Positions 44,140-52,434 of a DNA stretch of 64,000 bases are shown here, piece by piece. The stretch spans positions 1-64,000 of the forward strand of contig JAZKJF010000003.1 in NCBI GenBank assembly GCA_040384465.1, read 5' to 3'. The position numbers were made by a program, and so were the translations under genes. Source of the DNA: UBA5078 sp040384465 (GTDB lineage Bacteria > Pseudomonadota > Gammaproteobacteria > Pseudomonadales > Pseudohongiellaceae). Numbering within the stretch: position 1 is the first letter of the stretch; every line of letters starts with the position of its first letter. The notes below the pieces were generated by a model. It had not been told where the DNA came from, searched no databases, and saw only the letters and a program-made list of their open reading frames with translations.

Positions 44140-44158
44140 ACTTTCACTTTCTGAAAGT
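44140..44158. promoter_or_regulatory. Candidate AbiEi operator
   Basis: ACTTTC occurs twice in tandem (44140-44151) and, after T, is followed by its reverse complement GAAAGT (44153-44158), giving one inverted and one direct repeat. It lies 59-77 bases upstream of the abiEi start, next to a TATAAA-like -10 on the minus strand. Confidence 0.5.
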
Positions 44159-44191
44159 TTATAAGTGATTTTTGAATTAGGCAAACCTGAA

Positions 44192-45034
44192 TTAGCGCCA
44201 CACCGCCCTATTCGCCTGCACCTCCTCCGTCAGCCGCTCCGCTTCCAACACATCTCTGTCTGCGCTCAACCCCAGTCGGCTGAATGCCGATACTGCAGAC
44301 CAGTCCTCGCTGGCCGCGAATGCGTGATGCTCTGCCTGACACTGCAACTTGGCAACTATAACCACATCCACATAGTCCACGTGCGGGACGACGCGCCGCA
44401 GTTGGGTGTGCTCTCTGGGCACCGGCAGCAAATTCTCCGGAAAATGCCACGCTGCCAGAATGCGTTCGCCCAGCAGCGGATGTGCGTCGGCGATGAGCCG
44501 GTCCAGCAGGTGCCCTTCGTCGGTACCAATGTACAGACTGTGCTCTTCTGCATAAGCGAGCACTGGCAGCACGCCGATCTCATGTACCAGCGCAGCCAGA
44601 GTTGCCTGATCAGGTTTCAACCGGGTGTAGTGTTGCGCCAGCACTGTGGCCACCGCCGCCACTTCCGTACTGTGTTTCCAGACCTGTCGCATGCGCTCAT
44701 CAACGACTTCATTGGTGGCCTGAAACAATTGCTCCATGGCGAGCCCCATGGCCAGATTGCAGCTGTAGGCAATACCGAGACGGCTGATGGCGCTAGGTAA
44801 GGTGTCGATGCGCTGCATGCTGCGCATCAGCGGGCTGTTGGCGACACGGATCAACCGGGCACTGATCGCCGGATCGCTGCCGAGCAAATCACTGAGATCG
44901 CGACCACTGACGTCAGGGTCGTTGGCGGCCTCGCGTATGCGCAGCGCGACTTCTGGCAACGTAGGCAATATCAATTCATCGCGGTCGATCAGCTCCAGTA
45001 AGTGCTGGGTGATCTCCGAGTCGCTGCGGCTCAT
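44192..45034 (-). CDS. HDOD-domain signalling protein
   Basis: A 280-residue protein whose HDOD domain covers about residues 15-215 (LPTLPEVALRIREAANDPDVS; DPAISARLIRVANSP; ALVHEIGVLPVLAY). HDOD domains are related to HD phosphohydrolases but usually lack metal ligands, and they act as protein scaffolds in motility, DNA or stress signalling. No second domain is present. AGGACACCATCAGC precedes the ATG. It stands alone between the AbiE module and a terminator. Confidence 0.9.
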   Translation of the reverse strand: MSRSDSEITQHLLELIDRDELILPTLPEVALRIREAANDPDVSGRDLSDLLGSDPAISARLIRVANSPLMRSMQRIDTLPSAISRLGIAYSCNLAMGLAMEQLFQATNEVVDERMRQVWKHSTEVAAVATVLAQHYTRLKPDQATLAALVHEIGVLPVLAYAEEHSLYIGTDEGHLLDRLIADAHPLLGERILAAWHFPENLLPVPREHTQLRRVVPHVDYVDVVIVAKLQCQAEHHAFAASEDWSAVSAFSRLGLSADRDVLEAERLTEEVQANRAVWR

Positions 45035-45147
45035 GCTGATGGTGTCCTGATGTATTTTCGGGCACTGCTGACAATTGCTGGCAAGTGCTGATTGAATAGG
45101 GAATCAGCAATACTATCGGCAAGGATGACGGCGGCATTAGAAAGTTG

Positions 45148-45179
45148 AAAACCCTGACTCATTGCTGAGCCAGGGTTTT
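45148..45179. terminator. Bidirectional rho-independent terminator
   Basis: AAAACCCTG and CAGGGTTTT form a 9-bp stem with partial extension (CTCA/TGAG) and a small loop. T-runs flank the stem in both directions. It ends the minus-strand OmpA operon. Confidence 0.75.
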
Positions 45180-45210
45180 ATCAAGCGGGGTTTATGAACA
45201 GAGGCATGTA

Positions 45211-46350
45211 TCAGGGCGCAGGATTGGCAATGATGACTTCCACACGCCGATTCTGCTGACGATCGATCGCAGAGTTGTTGCCAGTGATAGGTGAGCCTTC
45301 ACCTTTGCCAGAGGCTTCCAGACGTGAGCTGTCAACGCCGTGATTGGCGAGATACGAGCGCACAGAATCCGCGCGACGCTCCGACAGATTCAAGTTGTAA
45401 GTCGCATCACCGGTGCTGTCCGTGTGCCCTTCAATTACCACGGTTCGATCTTCGTAGCGGTTGAGAAAGACAGCGAGTTTGTCGAGGTGATCAAGCGAGC
45501 CTGCGCGCAAATCTGACTTGTCCGTTTCAAACAATACATCACCCAGCGTCACCACCAGGCCTCGATCCGTCGTCTGTGCATTCAAGTCGTTGATCTGGCG
45601 TTGCAGCTCTTCGTTCTCGGCGCGTGCAGCATCAGTATCCTGACGCGCACGGTCTGCCTGATTCAGCGCAATGCTGGTGGCGCTGCGTGCGGCACTCGCA
45701 TCATTACGTGCAGTCGCTGCTTGATCCCGCGCAACATCGGCGGCATTACGAGCAGAGTTGGCATCACTGCGCGCGACAGCGGTCTGATCCTGTGCAGTGT
45801 CGGCTGCTCGCCGCGAGGCGTTAGCATCGTTGCGGGCCATGGCAGCCTGATCGCGCGCAACATCGGTCGCGTTACGCGCCGAGTTGGCGTCCGAACGTGC
45901 CGCTTGTGCCTGATTGCGAGAGTTGGCGGCATCATTGCGCGCACGGTCCGCTTCACGAGTGCGGGCATCGAGGCGCATTGCCTCAGTGCGAGTGCTCAAG
46001 TCCTCGCGTTGGTCTTCAAGCAGACGACTCTGCGCCCAAGACTGCGCGATCTCCACTTTCTGATCGGCAATCAGCACCAGGTGGCGCGCTTGTGTATTGC
46101 TCTCTTGCGGACGTTCCGCTGCGGTCACGGCCACTTCGGCCGCCTGAATCTCGATCGGCGCACGGCTGGCCAACTCGGAATTGGTGCGCAGCGAAGTCAA
46201 TTTCGAGCGTACCTCTGCAGAACCTTCCGGCGCCCGTGGCGAACTCGCGCAGGCTGCAAGCAGCAACGAAGCCGCCGCCAGAGTAAGAAGCTTCCTGGCA
46301 CCCATTGATTGTTTGCTCGTGCTCCGCGCCGTCATCATGAAATTTTTCAT
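45211..46350 (-). CDS. OmpA-family lipoprotein with coiled-coil repeats
   Basis: A 379-residue protein. The lipobox LLLAAC gives an acylated Cys at about residue 34. A DUF4398-like helical region (about 40-130) is followed by seven Ala/Arg/Asn/Asp-rich 14-residue repeats (about 137-235). The OmpA_C peptidoglycan-binding domain spans about 265-379 (DVLFETDKSDLRAGS; VIEGHTDSTGD; LSERRADSVRSYL). It should tether the outer membrane to peptidoglycan over an adjustable coiled-coil spacer. Its ATG overlaps the stop of the DUF4398 gene by four bases. Confidence 0.9.
   Translation of the reverse strand: MKNFMMTARSTSKQSMGARKLLTLAAASLLLAACASSPRAPEGSAEVRSKLTSLRTNSELASRAPIEIQAAEVAVTAAERPQESNTQARHLVLIADQKVEIAQSWAQSRLLEDQREDLSTRTEAMRLDARTREADRARNDAANSRNQAQAARSDANSARNATDVARDQAAMARNDANASRRAADTAQDQTAVARSDANSARNAADVARDQAATARNDASAARSATSIALNQADRARQDTDAARAENEELQRQINDLNAQTTDRGLVVTLGDVLFETDKSDLRAGSLDHLDKLAVFLNRYEDRTVVIEGHTDSTGDATYNLNLSERRADSVRSYLANHGVDSSRLEASGKGEGSPITGNNSAIDRQQNRRVEVIIANPAP
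45646..45942. repeat. Tandem 42-base coding repeats inside the OmpA-like gene
   Basis: Seven 14-residue units of the type ARSDANSARNAADV are encoded here. Two 84-base blocks are nearly identical apart from synonymous changes, which suggests recent unit duplication and possible length variation among strains. Confidence 0.75.
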
Positions 46351-46754
46351 TGTCTTGCTCCTGAATTACGCAGTATTTCCTGTTGGAGAGCATCGATGCT
46401 TTGCTGCATCTCCGCGTTGACTGCCTGAGTCTTCAGCAGTGCTGTTCTGGCCGAGGCAAGCTCGGCACTCACGCGCGACTCATCCGCCAGACGTTCAGCG
46501 TGCTCCATGTCTTCGGCCTGCACTGCTGTGCGGGCTGCACTGAGTTTGTCATGCGCCTGTTTCAGATCCTGAGGAGCAAAATCGGCGACCCTTTCCTGTT
46601 CAGCGCTGCTGATGGCAAGCTCCGCAGCCTGCAATTGCTGAGTCGGCGGCTGTGGTGTGCTGGCACAAGCTGCCAGGGCAAACACGATGGAACTTCCAAC
46701 GAGCACACGTAACGCTCGACTACGAATATTGATTTTTTCCCCTGACTTGATCAT
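46347..46754 (-). CDS. DUF4398 lipoprotein
   Basis: A 135-residue protein. The lipobox FALAAC gives an acylated Cys at about residue 29. A DUF4398 helical domain follows (AAELAISSAEQERVADFAP), then a coiled coil. GGAGG lies seven bases before the ATG at 46754. It overlaps the OmpA-like gene, which has its own DUF4398-like region, so the two envelope lipoproteins are probably co-expressed and may interact. Confidence 0.88.
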   Translation of the reverse strand: MIKSGEKINIRSRALRVLVGSSIVFALAACASTPQPPTQQLQAAELAISSAEQERVADFAPQDLKQAHDKLSAARTAVQAEDMEHAERLADESRVSAELASARTALLKTQAVNAEMQQSIDALQQEILRNSGARQ

Positions 46755-47090
46755 GAGACTTTTCCTCCAGTAACGCCCAGATACAGAATGGCATCTGACA
46801 GTGCGACGCAGATCGCCGCGAGTGCATGAAGCAAATTGTGCAGCGAAGTGAATCAGCACACTGTTCGTCACCGCACGTAGACCGTGTACTTCTATTGCGG
46901 TACATGAGTGAATAAGGTGGCTATTGGGCGATCACTCCTGTCTAATGATGATTATGCAGAGTTAGCTTTCATTCAGCCGCCGTCCCCTCTCTCCTTGGCT
47001 GAGACAATTCTTTCAGTTTCATTACCACGACCACGACCAAACCTGGCGGACGATCCGACCAGTGCGATGTTTCGTCCAAGGAAAATCCGC
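46755..47090. other. Divergent promoter region
   Basis: A 336-base region between the minus-strand lipoprotein operon and the plus-strand response-regulator operon. The frame of the regulator stays open for 61 codons upstream, but the composition does not look coding. No dyad matching a known regulator was identified. Confidence 0.4.
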
Positions 47091-47957
47091 ATGATGATGA
47101 ACCCAATCGACATCTTTAACGCCAACATTCTGATCGTCGATGATCAGGAGTCCAATGTGATGCTGCTGGAACTCCTGTTGGCCGATGCCGGTTACACGCA
47201 GGTCAGCTCCACGATGAACTCACAAGAGGTCTGCGCGCTGCACCGCAAGAATCATTACGACTTGATCCTGCTCGATCTGCAGCTACCGGTCATGGATGGT
47301 TTTCAAGTGATGGAAGCGCTCAAGACCAACCTCGACGACCCTTATCTGCCAGTCATCGTGCTCACCGCACAACCGGGCCACAAGCTGCGGGCACTGCAGG
47401 CCGGGGCGAAAGATTTCATCAGCAAGCCCTTTGATCTGATCGAGGTGAAGACGCGCATTCACAATGTCCTCGAAGTACGCCTGCTCTACAAACGACTTGC
47501 CAACAGCAACATTGAATTGGAATTAAAGGTTCAGGAACGCACAGCAGAGCTGCGCGAGAGCGAGGCGCGTTTCCGCAGCCTGACTGAGCTGGCTGCCGAT
47601 TGGTACTGGGAACAGGACGAATCCGGCAAATTCACCAAGGTTTCAGGCCCCGTACTGGAAATGCTCGGCATACAGGTAGAGCCGCTGGTCGACAACGATG
47701 CTCTTCCGAACTACAGCCAGAAGTCCAAGCGCCCGGAACCCGGCATCGAGGATGGCACAGGCTGGAACAAAGAAGAACGGGTTGCCTTGCAGGCCAAAAT
47801 CGCCGCACGCCAACCGTTTCTGGACTCGTTGCTGAGTCGCATCAACAGCGATGGTTCTCAGCAGACTTTTCGGGTCAGCGGACAACCGATGTTCAATCAG
47901 AATTCCTGCTTCATTGGCTATCGAGGCATAGGTGCGGAGGTACTGGAAATAAGATGA
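47091..47957 (+). CDS. Response regulator with PAS output domain
   Basis: A 288-residue protein. The receiver domain covers about residues 8-125 (ILIVDDQESN; phospho-acceptor Asp in DLILLDLQLPVMDG; Lys in FISKPFD). A coiled coil then leads into a PAS-like domain with YWEQDESGKF. No catalytic output domain is present. The ATG at 47091 is preferred to an in-frame ATG 61 codons upstream because AAGGAAAATCCGC precedes it and the receiver begins at once. It overlaps the Crp-like gene by four bases and likely acts with the hybrid kinase two genes downstream. Confidence 0.85.
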   Translation: MMMNPIDIFNANILIVDDQESNVMLLELLLADAGYTQVSSTMNSQEVCALHRKNHYDLILLDLQLPVMDGFQVMEALKTNLDDPYLPVIVLTAQPGHKLRALQAGAKDFISKPFDLIEVKTRIHNVLEVRLLYKRLANSNIELELKVQERTAELRESEARFRSLTELAADWYWEQDESGKFTKVSGPVLEMLGIQVEPLVDNDALPNYSQKSKRPEPGIEDGTGWNKEERVALQAKIAARQPFLDSLLSRINSDGSQQTFRVSGQPMFNQNSCFIGYRGIGAEVLEIR

Positions 47958-48730
47958 GCGCGCAAATAGAGACCCGCGAGAAGTCGTTGCAACGCCATAG
48001 CCCGAATCAGAATCATCTGCTGGCCGCTCTCCCCGCCGAGGACTTCGCACGACTGTTGCCGTTGCTGGAACTTGTCGCGATGCCGCTCGGCGAAATGCTC
48101 TACGAGCCCGGCCAGCAAATGCGTCACGCCTACTTCCCCACCACTGCCATCGCGTCGCTGCACTATGTCACGGAGTCCGGCGCCTCAGCTGAGACCGCAG
48201 GTGTCGGCAATGAGGGAGTAGTCGGCGTGGCACTTTTCATGGGAGGTGATACCACCTCCAGTTCGGCCGTGGTGCAAACCGCCGGGCACGCTTACCGCCT
48301 GGAAGGACGCCTGCTCAAGCAGGAGTTCAATCGTGGGGGGTTCATGCAGGGCCTGTTGCTCCGTTACACCCAGGCCTTGATGACGCAGATGAGCCAATCT
48401 GCCGCCTGCAATCGTCACCACTCGGTCGAGCAACGCCTGTGTCGCTGGCTGCTGCTGACGCTGGATCGCTCCCAATCCAACGAACTGGTGATGACTCAGG
48501 AACTGGTGGCAAGCATGCTGGGTGTACGCCGCGAGGGCATTACCGAAGCGGCAGGCAATCTGCAGCGCTCGGGTTTCATCAGTTCCCGACGCGGCCACAT
48601 TGCCGTGCTCAGCCGTGTCGGGCTCGAAGCCGCGACCTGTGAGTGCTACGACGTAGTCAAGAAAGAGATCAGGCGCTTGCTCGCCGATGTACAACACCGG
48701 CAGGACGGCATCACTGCCAGTCACCGGTAA
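47954..48730 (+). CDS. Crp/Fnr-family transcriptional regulator
   Basis: A 258-residue protein. The N-terminal cyclic-nucleotide-binding fold lacks a full phosphate-binding cassette and the Fnr cysteine pattern. The C-terminal winged helix has MTQELVASMLGVRREGITEA as recognition region. It belongs to the large group of Crp-like proteins found beside receiver/kinase genes, whose ligand is unknown. The start overlaps the preceding gene by four bases. No binding site was identified. Confidence 0.85.
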   Translation: MSAQIETREKSLQRHSPNQNHLLAALPAEDFARLLPLLELVAMPLGEMLYEPGQQMRHAYFPTTAIASLHYVTESGASAETAGVGNEGVVGVALFMGGDTTSSSAVVQTAGHAYRLEGRLLKQEFNRGGFMQGLLLRYTQALMTQMSQSAACNRHHSVEQRLCRWLLLTLDRSQSNELVMTQELVASMLGVRREGITEAAGNLQRSGFISSRRGHIAVLSRVGLEAATCECYDVVKKEIRRLLADVQHRQDGITASHR

Positions 48731-48774
48731 CAAATCCAATAGCAGCGACAGGATCAAAAGGGAGTAGTGCCACC

Positions 48775-50454
48775 GTGCACAAGAAGACGAACAAATCAAA
48801 CGACACACTGGCCGCGACCAAGGAAGTCCGCCGCCAGGACGTGCTGCTGAAAACCGGCGCTCTGCAGAATGCCATTCTCAACAGCGCCAATTTCTCCAGC
48901 ATCGCCACTGATGAGAAAGGGCTGATCCAGATTTTCAACATCGGTGCCGAGCGCATGCTGGGCTATGCCGCCGCCGATGTCATGAACAAAGTCACACCAT
49001 CCGAGCTTTCCGATCCACAGGAAATTCTGGCACGAGCCACTGCGCTGAGTATCGAGCTGGGCACCACCATCAAGCCCGGCTTCGAGGCACTGGTGTTCAA
49101 AGCGTCGCGCGGCATTGAAGATATTTACGAGCTGACTTACATCCGCAAGGATCAGACGCGCCTGCCTGCCATCGTATCCGTGACTGCGTTGCGCGACGCG
49201 CATAGCAACATCATTGGCTATCTGCTGATTGGCACCGACAACACCGCGCGCAAACAGATCGAAGCGGAGCGCAAGCAGGTAGAGTCCGAGCTGCAGATGG
49301 CAATGGCGGCCGCCGAGCGCGCCAATCTGGCGAAGTCGGATTTCCTCTCCAGCATGAGCCATGAACTGCGCACCCCCCTGAGTGCGATTCTGGGTTTTGC
49401 GCAACTCATGGAAACCAGCTCTCCAGCTCCGACCGCGCTGCAGCAGCGCAGCATCAATCAGATCTTGAAAGCGGGCTGGTATCTGCTGGATCTGATCAAC
49501 GAAATTCTCGATCTTGCGCTGGTGGAATCGGGCAAGCTCTCGCTCTCGCTCGAACCCATGGCACTGGGCAGCATATTGCAGGAATGCCAGGCGATGATCG
49601 AACCGCAGGCACAGAAGCGCGGCATCAGCGTTTCCTTTCCACGCTTCGAAATCCCGTGCTTCATACATGCTGATCGCACCCGCATGAAGCAGATTCTCAT
49701 CAATCTGCTCTCCAATGCCCTCAAGTACAACAGCGTCAATGGCGCAGTGATGGTCACCTACAAAGTCATTTCACCAACGCGCGTCCGCATCTGTGTTGAA
49801 GACAAAGGCAAAGGCTTGTCATCAGAAAAAATTGAGCAGCTGTTCCAGCCCTTCAACCGACTTGGACAAGAGCTTACAGGCATGGAAGGCACCGGTATTG
49901 GTCTGGTCATGACCAAGCGCCTGATCGAGCTGATGGATGGTGTGATCGGCGTGGAAAGTGTCGAAGGTACCGGCAGTGTGTTCTGGGTCGAGCTGAATCT
50001 GAGTCAGGCTCCGCAGCTGACCATCGGCGCAACTGCTGCGCCGGTGTATATCCCGGAGCGCACCAGCACACAACAGCACACTTTGCTTTATGTGGAAGAC
50101 AACCCTGCCAATCTGATGCTGATTGAAGATCTCATCGCCCGCCGTCCGGACATTCGCCTGCTGAGCGCTCAGGACGGCATTACCGGCATCGAAATGGCAC
50201 TCAACTTCCTGCCGGATGTGATCCTGATGGATATCAACCTGCCCGGCATCAACGGCATCAGGGTGCTGGAAATTCTTGCAGCAGATCCGCGAACCGCCAA
50301 CATTCCGGTGGTCGCGCTCAGCGCCAATGCCATGCCGCGCGACATCGAGAAAGGGTTGAGCGCAGGCTTTTTCCGTTACCTCACCAAACCGATCCGCATC
50401 ACCGAGTTCATGGAAGCACTGGACGCGGCAATGGAAGTGGCAACGGGAGGCTGA
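48775..50454 (+). CDS. Cytosolic PAS hybrid sensor histidine kinase
   Basis: A 559-residue protein with no membrane segment. A PAS domain covers about residues 25-150 (ATDEKGLIQIFNIGAERMLGY). HisKA has the phospho-accepting His in SMSHELRTPL (about 195). HATPase_c follows (NLLSNALKYN; GKGLSSE; GTGIGLV). The C-terminal receiver has its Asp in VILMDINLPG (about 485). The start is GTG at 48775, with GGGAG ten bases upstream. A possible partner is the REC-PAS protein two genes upstream. Confidence 0.88.
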   Translation: MHKKTNKSNDTLAATKEVRRQDVLLKTGALQNAILNSANFSSIATDEKGLIQIFNIGAERMLGYAAADVMNKVTPSELSDPQEILARATALSIELGTTIKPGFEALVFKASRGIEDIYELTYIRKDQTRLPAIVSVTALRDAHSNIIGYLLIGTDNTARKQIEAERKQVESELQMAMAAAERANLAKSDFLSSMSHELRTPLSAILGFAQLMETSSPAPTALQQRSINQILKAGWYLLDLINEILDLALVESGKLSLSLEPMALGSILQECQAMIEPQAQKRGISVSFPRFEIPCFIHADRTRMKQILINLLSNALKYNSVNGAVMVTYKVISPTRVRICVEDKGKGLSSEKIEQLFQPFNRLGQELTGMEGTGIGLVMTKRLIELMDGVIGVESVEGTGSVFWVELNLSQAPQLTIGATAAPVYIPERTSTQQHTLLYVEDNPANLMLIEDLIARRPDIRLLSAQDGITGIEMALNFLPDVILMDINLPGINGIRVLEILAADPRTANIPVVALSANAMPRDIEKGLSAGFFRYLTKPIRITEFMEALDAAMEVATGG

Positions 50455-50461
50455 GTTGCCG

Positions 50462-50773
50462 TTACTTGACGAGAATGTCGTTACGCACGGAGACCACACC
50501 GTCGACGGCGCGGGCAATTGCAGTGGCTTCATCGGTTTCTGCACCGGTTGACACAAAACCGCTGAGCTGTACCACGCCTTTGAAGGTTTCGACATTGATC
50601 TCGGAAGACTTCAGATTGTCGTCGTTGAAAATCGCTGTCTTGACCTTGGCCGTAATCACGGTGTCGTCGATATATTCCCCGGTGCTGGATTGGGTGTCGG
50701 TGGAGGCGCAACCCGCCATGGCCAACAAGGCAGAAGCGACAAGGACGGTAACAGTCGAACGAAAGATATTCAT
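50462..50773 (-). CDS. BON-domain lipoprotein
   Basis: A 103-residue protein. The lipobox LAMAGC gives an acylated Cys at about residue 22. One BON domain follows (DDTVITAKVKTAIFNDDNLKS; VVQLSGFVST). Proteins like this (OsmY/DolP relatives) bind phospholipid in the envelope and support stress resistance. AGGAA precedes the ATG. It is transcribed toward the hybrid kinase gene and divergently from the YqjD-like operon. Confidence 0.9.
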   Translation of the reverse strand: MNIFRSTVTVLVASALLAMAGCASTDTQSSTGEYIDDTVITAKVKTAIFNDDNLKSSEINVETFKGVVQLSGFVSTGAETDEATAIARAVDGVVSVRNDILVK

Positions 50774-50823
50774 GTGCAGATTCCTGATAGAGGGATGTAA
50801 GCCCTGACAATACCCCGCCCGCT

Positions 50824-50856
50824 GTTGCCGATCTGTTCGTTATCGAACACGGCAAC
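50824..50856. promoter_or_regulatory. Nested dyad between BON and YqjD-like genes
   Basis: GTTGCCG and CGGCAAC enclose GTTCG-TTAT-CGAAC. The inner dyad has four-base spacing typical of dimeric repressor sites, but the consensus was not recognised. Its position between two divergent stress genes suggests a shared operator. Confidence 0.45.
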
Positions 50857-50941
50857 GGCGATCAACTCATGTCTGTTAGCGCACAGACGCGGCAGCAGCT
50901 CTCCTTCAATCTGAACACTCCATATTCAAGGAGTTGTTACC

Positions 50942-51247
50942 ATGAAACACAAACAAAAGACTGCCGCCCTGTCCCGTGAATTCCACAACTTTGTGGCTGA
51001 CATCGAAAGTCTGCTGAAAGAAACCGCGTCGCTGACCGGCGGCGAATTGGCCGAAGCACGCAGCAAACTGCACGAACGCGTCTCTGAAGCCAAAGAGTCG
51101 GTCACCGAGCTGAGCCACGACATTGCGCGCCAGGCAGGCAAGAGCGCCGCCAAAGCCAATCGCGAAGTGCACGATGAACCCTGGAAGGCAATTGGCAGTG
51201 CAGCCGCCGTAGGACTGCTGCTTGGTCTGTTGTTCTCACGCCGATGA
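50942..51247 (+). CDS. yqjD: DUF883 / ElaB-YqjD-like protein
   Basis: A 101-residue protein. A long amphipathic helix rich in Lys, Glu and Ala (DIESLLKETASL; SKLHERVSEAKESV) ends in the membrane motif GSAAAVGLLLGLLFSRR. Known relatives sit in the inner membrane and bind stationary-phase ribosomes. AAGGAG lies upstream. It is the first of three overlapping genes. Confidence 0.88.
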   Translation: MKHKQKTAALSREFHNFVADIESLLKETASLTGGELAEARSKLHERVSEAKESVTELSHDIARQAGKSAAKANREVHDEPWKAIGSAAAVGLLLGLLFSRR

Positions 51248-51627
51248 GCTTCTTCCGCGCGGGCCAATCGTTGCAATCCTCGCTGAGCAGCATGCTGTCG
51301 CAGTCCGTGTTGCACGGGCAGTTGGCGTGGATCGAGCTGGCCGAAGAGAAGGACCGGGCTTTCAGCATGCTGGCGACCATGTTGCTGGGCTTCATTCTGC
51401 TGTTCTGCAGTCTGTTGTCGCTCAGCGCCCTCGTCATCATTGTCAGCTGGGAAACCGACTACCGGATTCTCACCATCATTCTGCTGACGCTGACCTACGC
51501 GGCCGGTGCAGCGCTGACCTGGCGCCACTTCCTGCTGGTGGAAGACAGGGGCCACAAGGCATTCTCGGATACTCGCAGAGAACTCGGCGCTGACCTGGAT
51601 CTGTTGCGCAGCAGGCTCGAACAATGA
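51244..51627 (+). CDS. yqjE: YqjE-like phage-holin-family membrane protein
   Basis: A 127-residue protein with two membrane segments (MLLGFILLFCSLLSLSALVIIV and ILTIILLTLTYAAGAAL, with the first counted to about residue 62) between polar ends, matching the Phage_holin_3_6 / YqjE family. Despite the family name it is not a lysis gene here; the setting is the YqjDEK-type operon. It overlaps both neighbours by four bases. Confidence 0.85.
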   Translation: MSFFRAGQSLQSSLSSMLSQSVLHGQLAWIELAEEKDRAFSMLATMLLGFILLFCSLLSLSALVIIVSWETDYRILTIILLTLTYAAGAALTWRHFLLVEDRGHKAFSDTRRELGADLDLLRSRLEQ

Positions 51628-51875
51628 GCCGTGCTTTGACACTTTCCCTGCAGCGTCAGGCGCTCTGTCTGCGGCTGCAGGCTCAGCGCAGGGAGCTGCA
51701 GTTTCAACAGATCCAGGCCAGTGCAGCAATGTCGGATGAAGACTATCCACGCAGCCTTACCATGCGTCTGCTGACACAGCAGCCCTCTCTCACCGTCCTG
51801 CTTGCCACGGAAATACTGCCGCTGGTGCTGAACCGGTTTCTGGGGCGACCTGGTTGTCGGAAGCGGCTCTGGTAA
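51624..51875 (+). CDS. YqjK-like small protein
   Basis: An 83-residue basic protein with a Gln/Arg-rich amphipathic N-terminal helix (LQRQALCLRLQAQRRELQFQ) and a moderately hydrophobic middle. It has the position and size of YqjK in the yqjD-yqjE-yqjK operon but only weak visible similarity. It overlaps the YqjE-like gene by four bases. Confidence 0.65.
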   Translation: MSRALTLSLQRQALCLRLQAQRRELQFQQIQASAAMSDEDYPRSLTMRLLTQQPSLTVLLATEILPLVLNRFLGRPGCRKRLW

Positions 51876-51935
51876 GCCTCAATTCGCACTCACTACGAGC
51901 GCATAACCGTCTCATCACCAAAAGGAAACAAGACC

Positions 51936-52082
51936 ATGTTGGAAACTGTCGCAATTGTGTTAGTCGTCCTCTGGGCAATCGGGCTGATCTCATCGTACAG
52001 CATGGGCGGGTTCATTCATGTCCTGCTGGTCATCGCTGTTGTCGTCATTTTAATTCGTCTCATTCAAGGTAAAAGACTCTAA
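51936..52082 (+). CDS. lmo0937-family small membrane protein
   Basis: A 48-residue protein made of two hydrophobic helices (VAIVLVVLWAIGLI and VLLVIAVVVILIRLIQG) separated by a short SSYSMGGF turn. This is the lmo0937/YqaE-like two-helix pattern of stress-induced membrane peptides. AAAGGAAACAAGACC precedes the ATG. Confidence 0.8.
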   Translation: MLETVAIVLVVLWAIGLISSYSMGGFIHVLLVIAVVVILIRLIQGKRL

Positions 52083-52094
52083 GGAACCCCTGCT

Positions 52095-52313
52095 ATGTCA
52101 ATTCAGAAAATGCTCGCAATCGTCTTCATCGTCGCCGGTATCATGGGTCTGGTCTATGGGGGATTCAGCTATACGAGCGAAACCCACGAGGCGGAACTCG
52201 GCCCCTTGAGCATGACGATTGATGAGAAAGAATATGTCCCGGTCCCGGTGTGGGCAGGCATTGCTTCAATTATTGTTGGTGCTGGTCTGCTGTTGATGCG
52301 TAAACAAAGCTGA
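52095..52313 (+). CDS. Small two-helix membrane protein
   Basis: A 72-residue protein. The membrane segments are AIVFIVAGIMGLVYGGF and VWAGIASIIVGAGLLLM, with an acidic loop between them. It resembles DUF3185-type proteins in layout, but assignment is tentative. AAGGAACCCCTGCT precedes the ATG, and it follows the previous small gene by 12 bases, so the two are likely co-transcribed. Confidence 0.75.
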   Translation: MSIQKMLAIVFIVAGIMGLVYGGFSYTSETHEAELGPLSMTIDEKEYVPVPVWAGIASIIVGAGLLLMRKQS

Positions 52314-52434
52314 TTCTGCGGAGACCGCTGGCGGCCACAACGCTGTCAGCGGTTTGCGCGTTTGCAGAGCATTCTCATGCCGCCAAAATCCTGTATTCTG
52401 TGCGCTCCGTAAACCCAAGCCGAGGCCACCTCCT

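Noticed and set aside
46908..47090. N-terminal 61-codon extension of the REC-PAS protein
   Set aside because: No ribosome site at the first ATG. AAGGAAA lies before 47091 and the receiver domain begins there.
51244..51627. Holin-family hit read as a prophage remnant
   Set aside because: The setting is the YqjD-YqjE-YqjK-like stress operon, and no phage genes are nearby.
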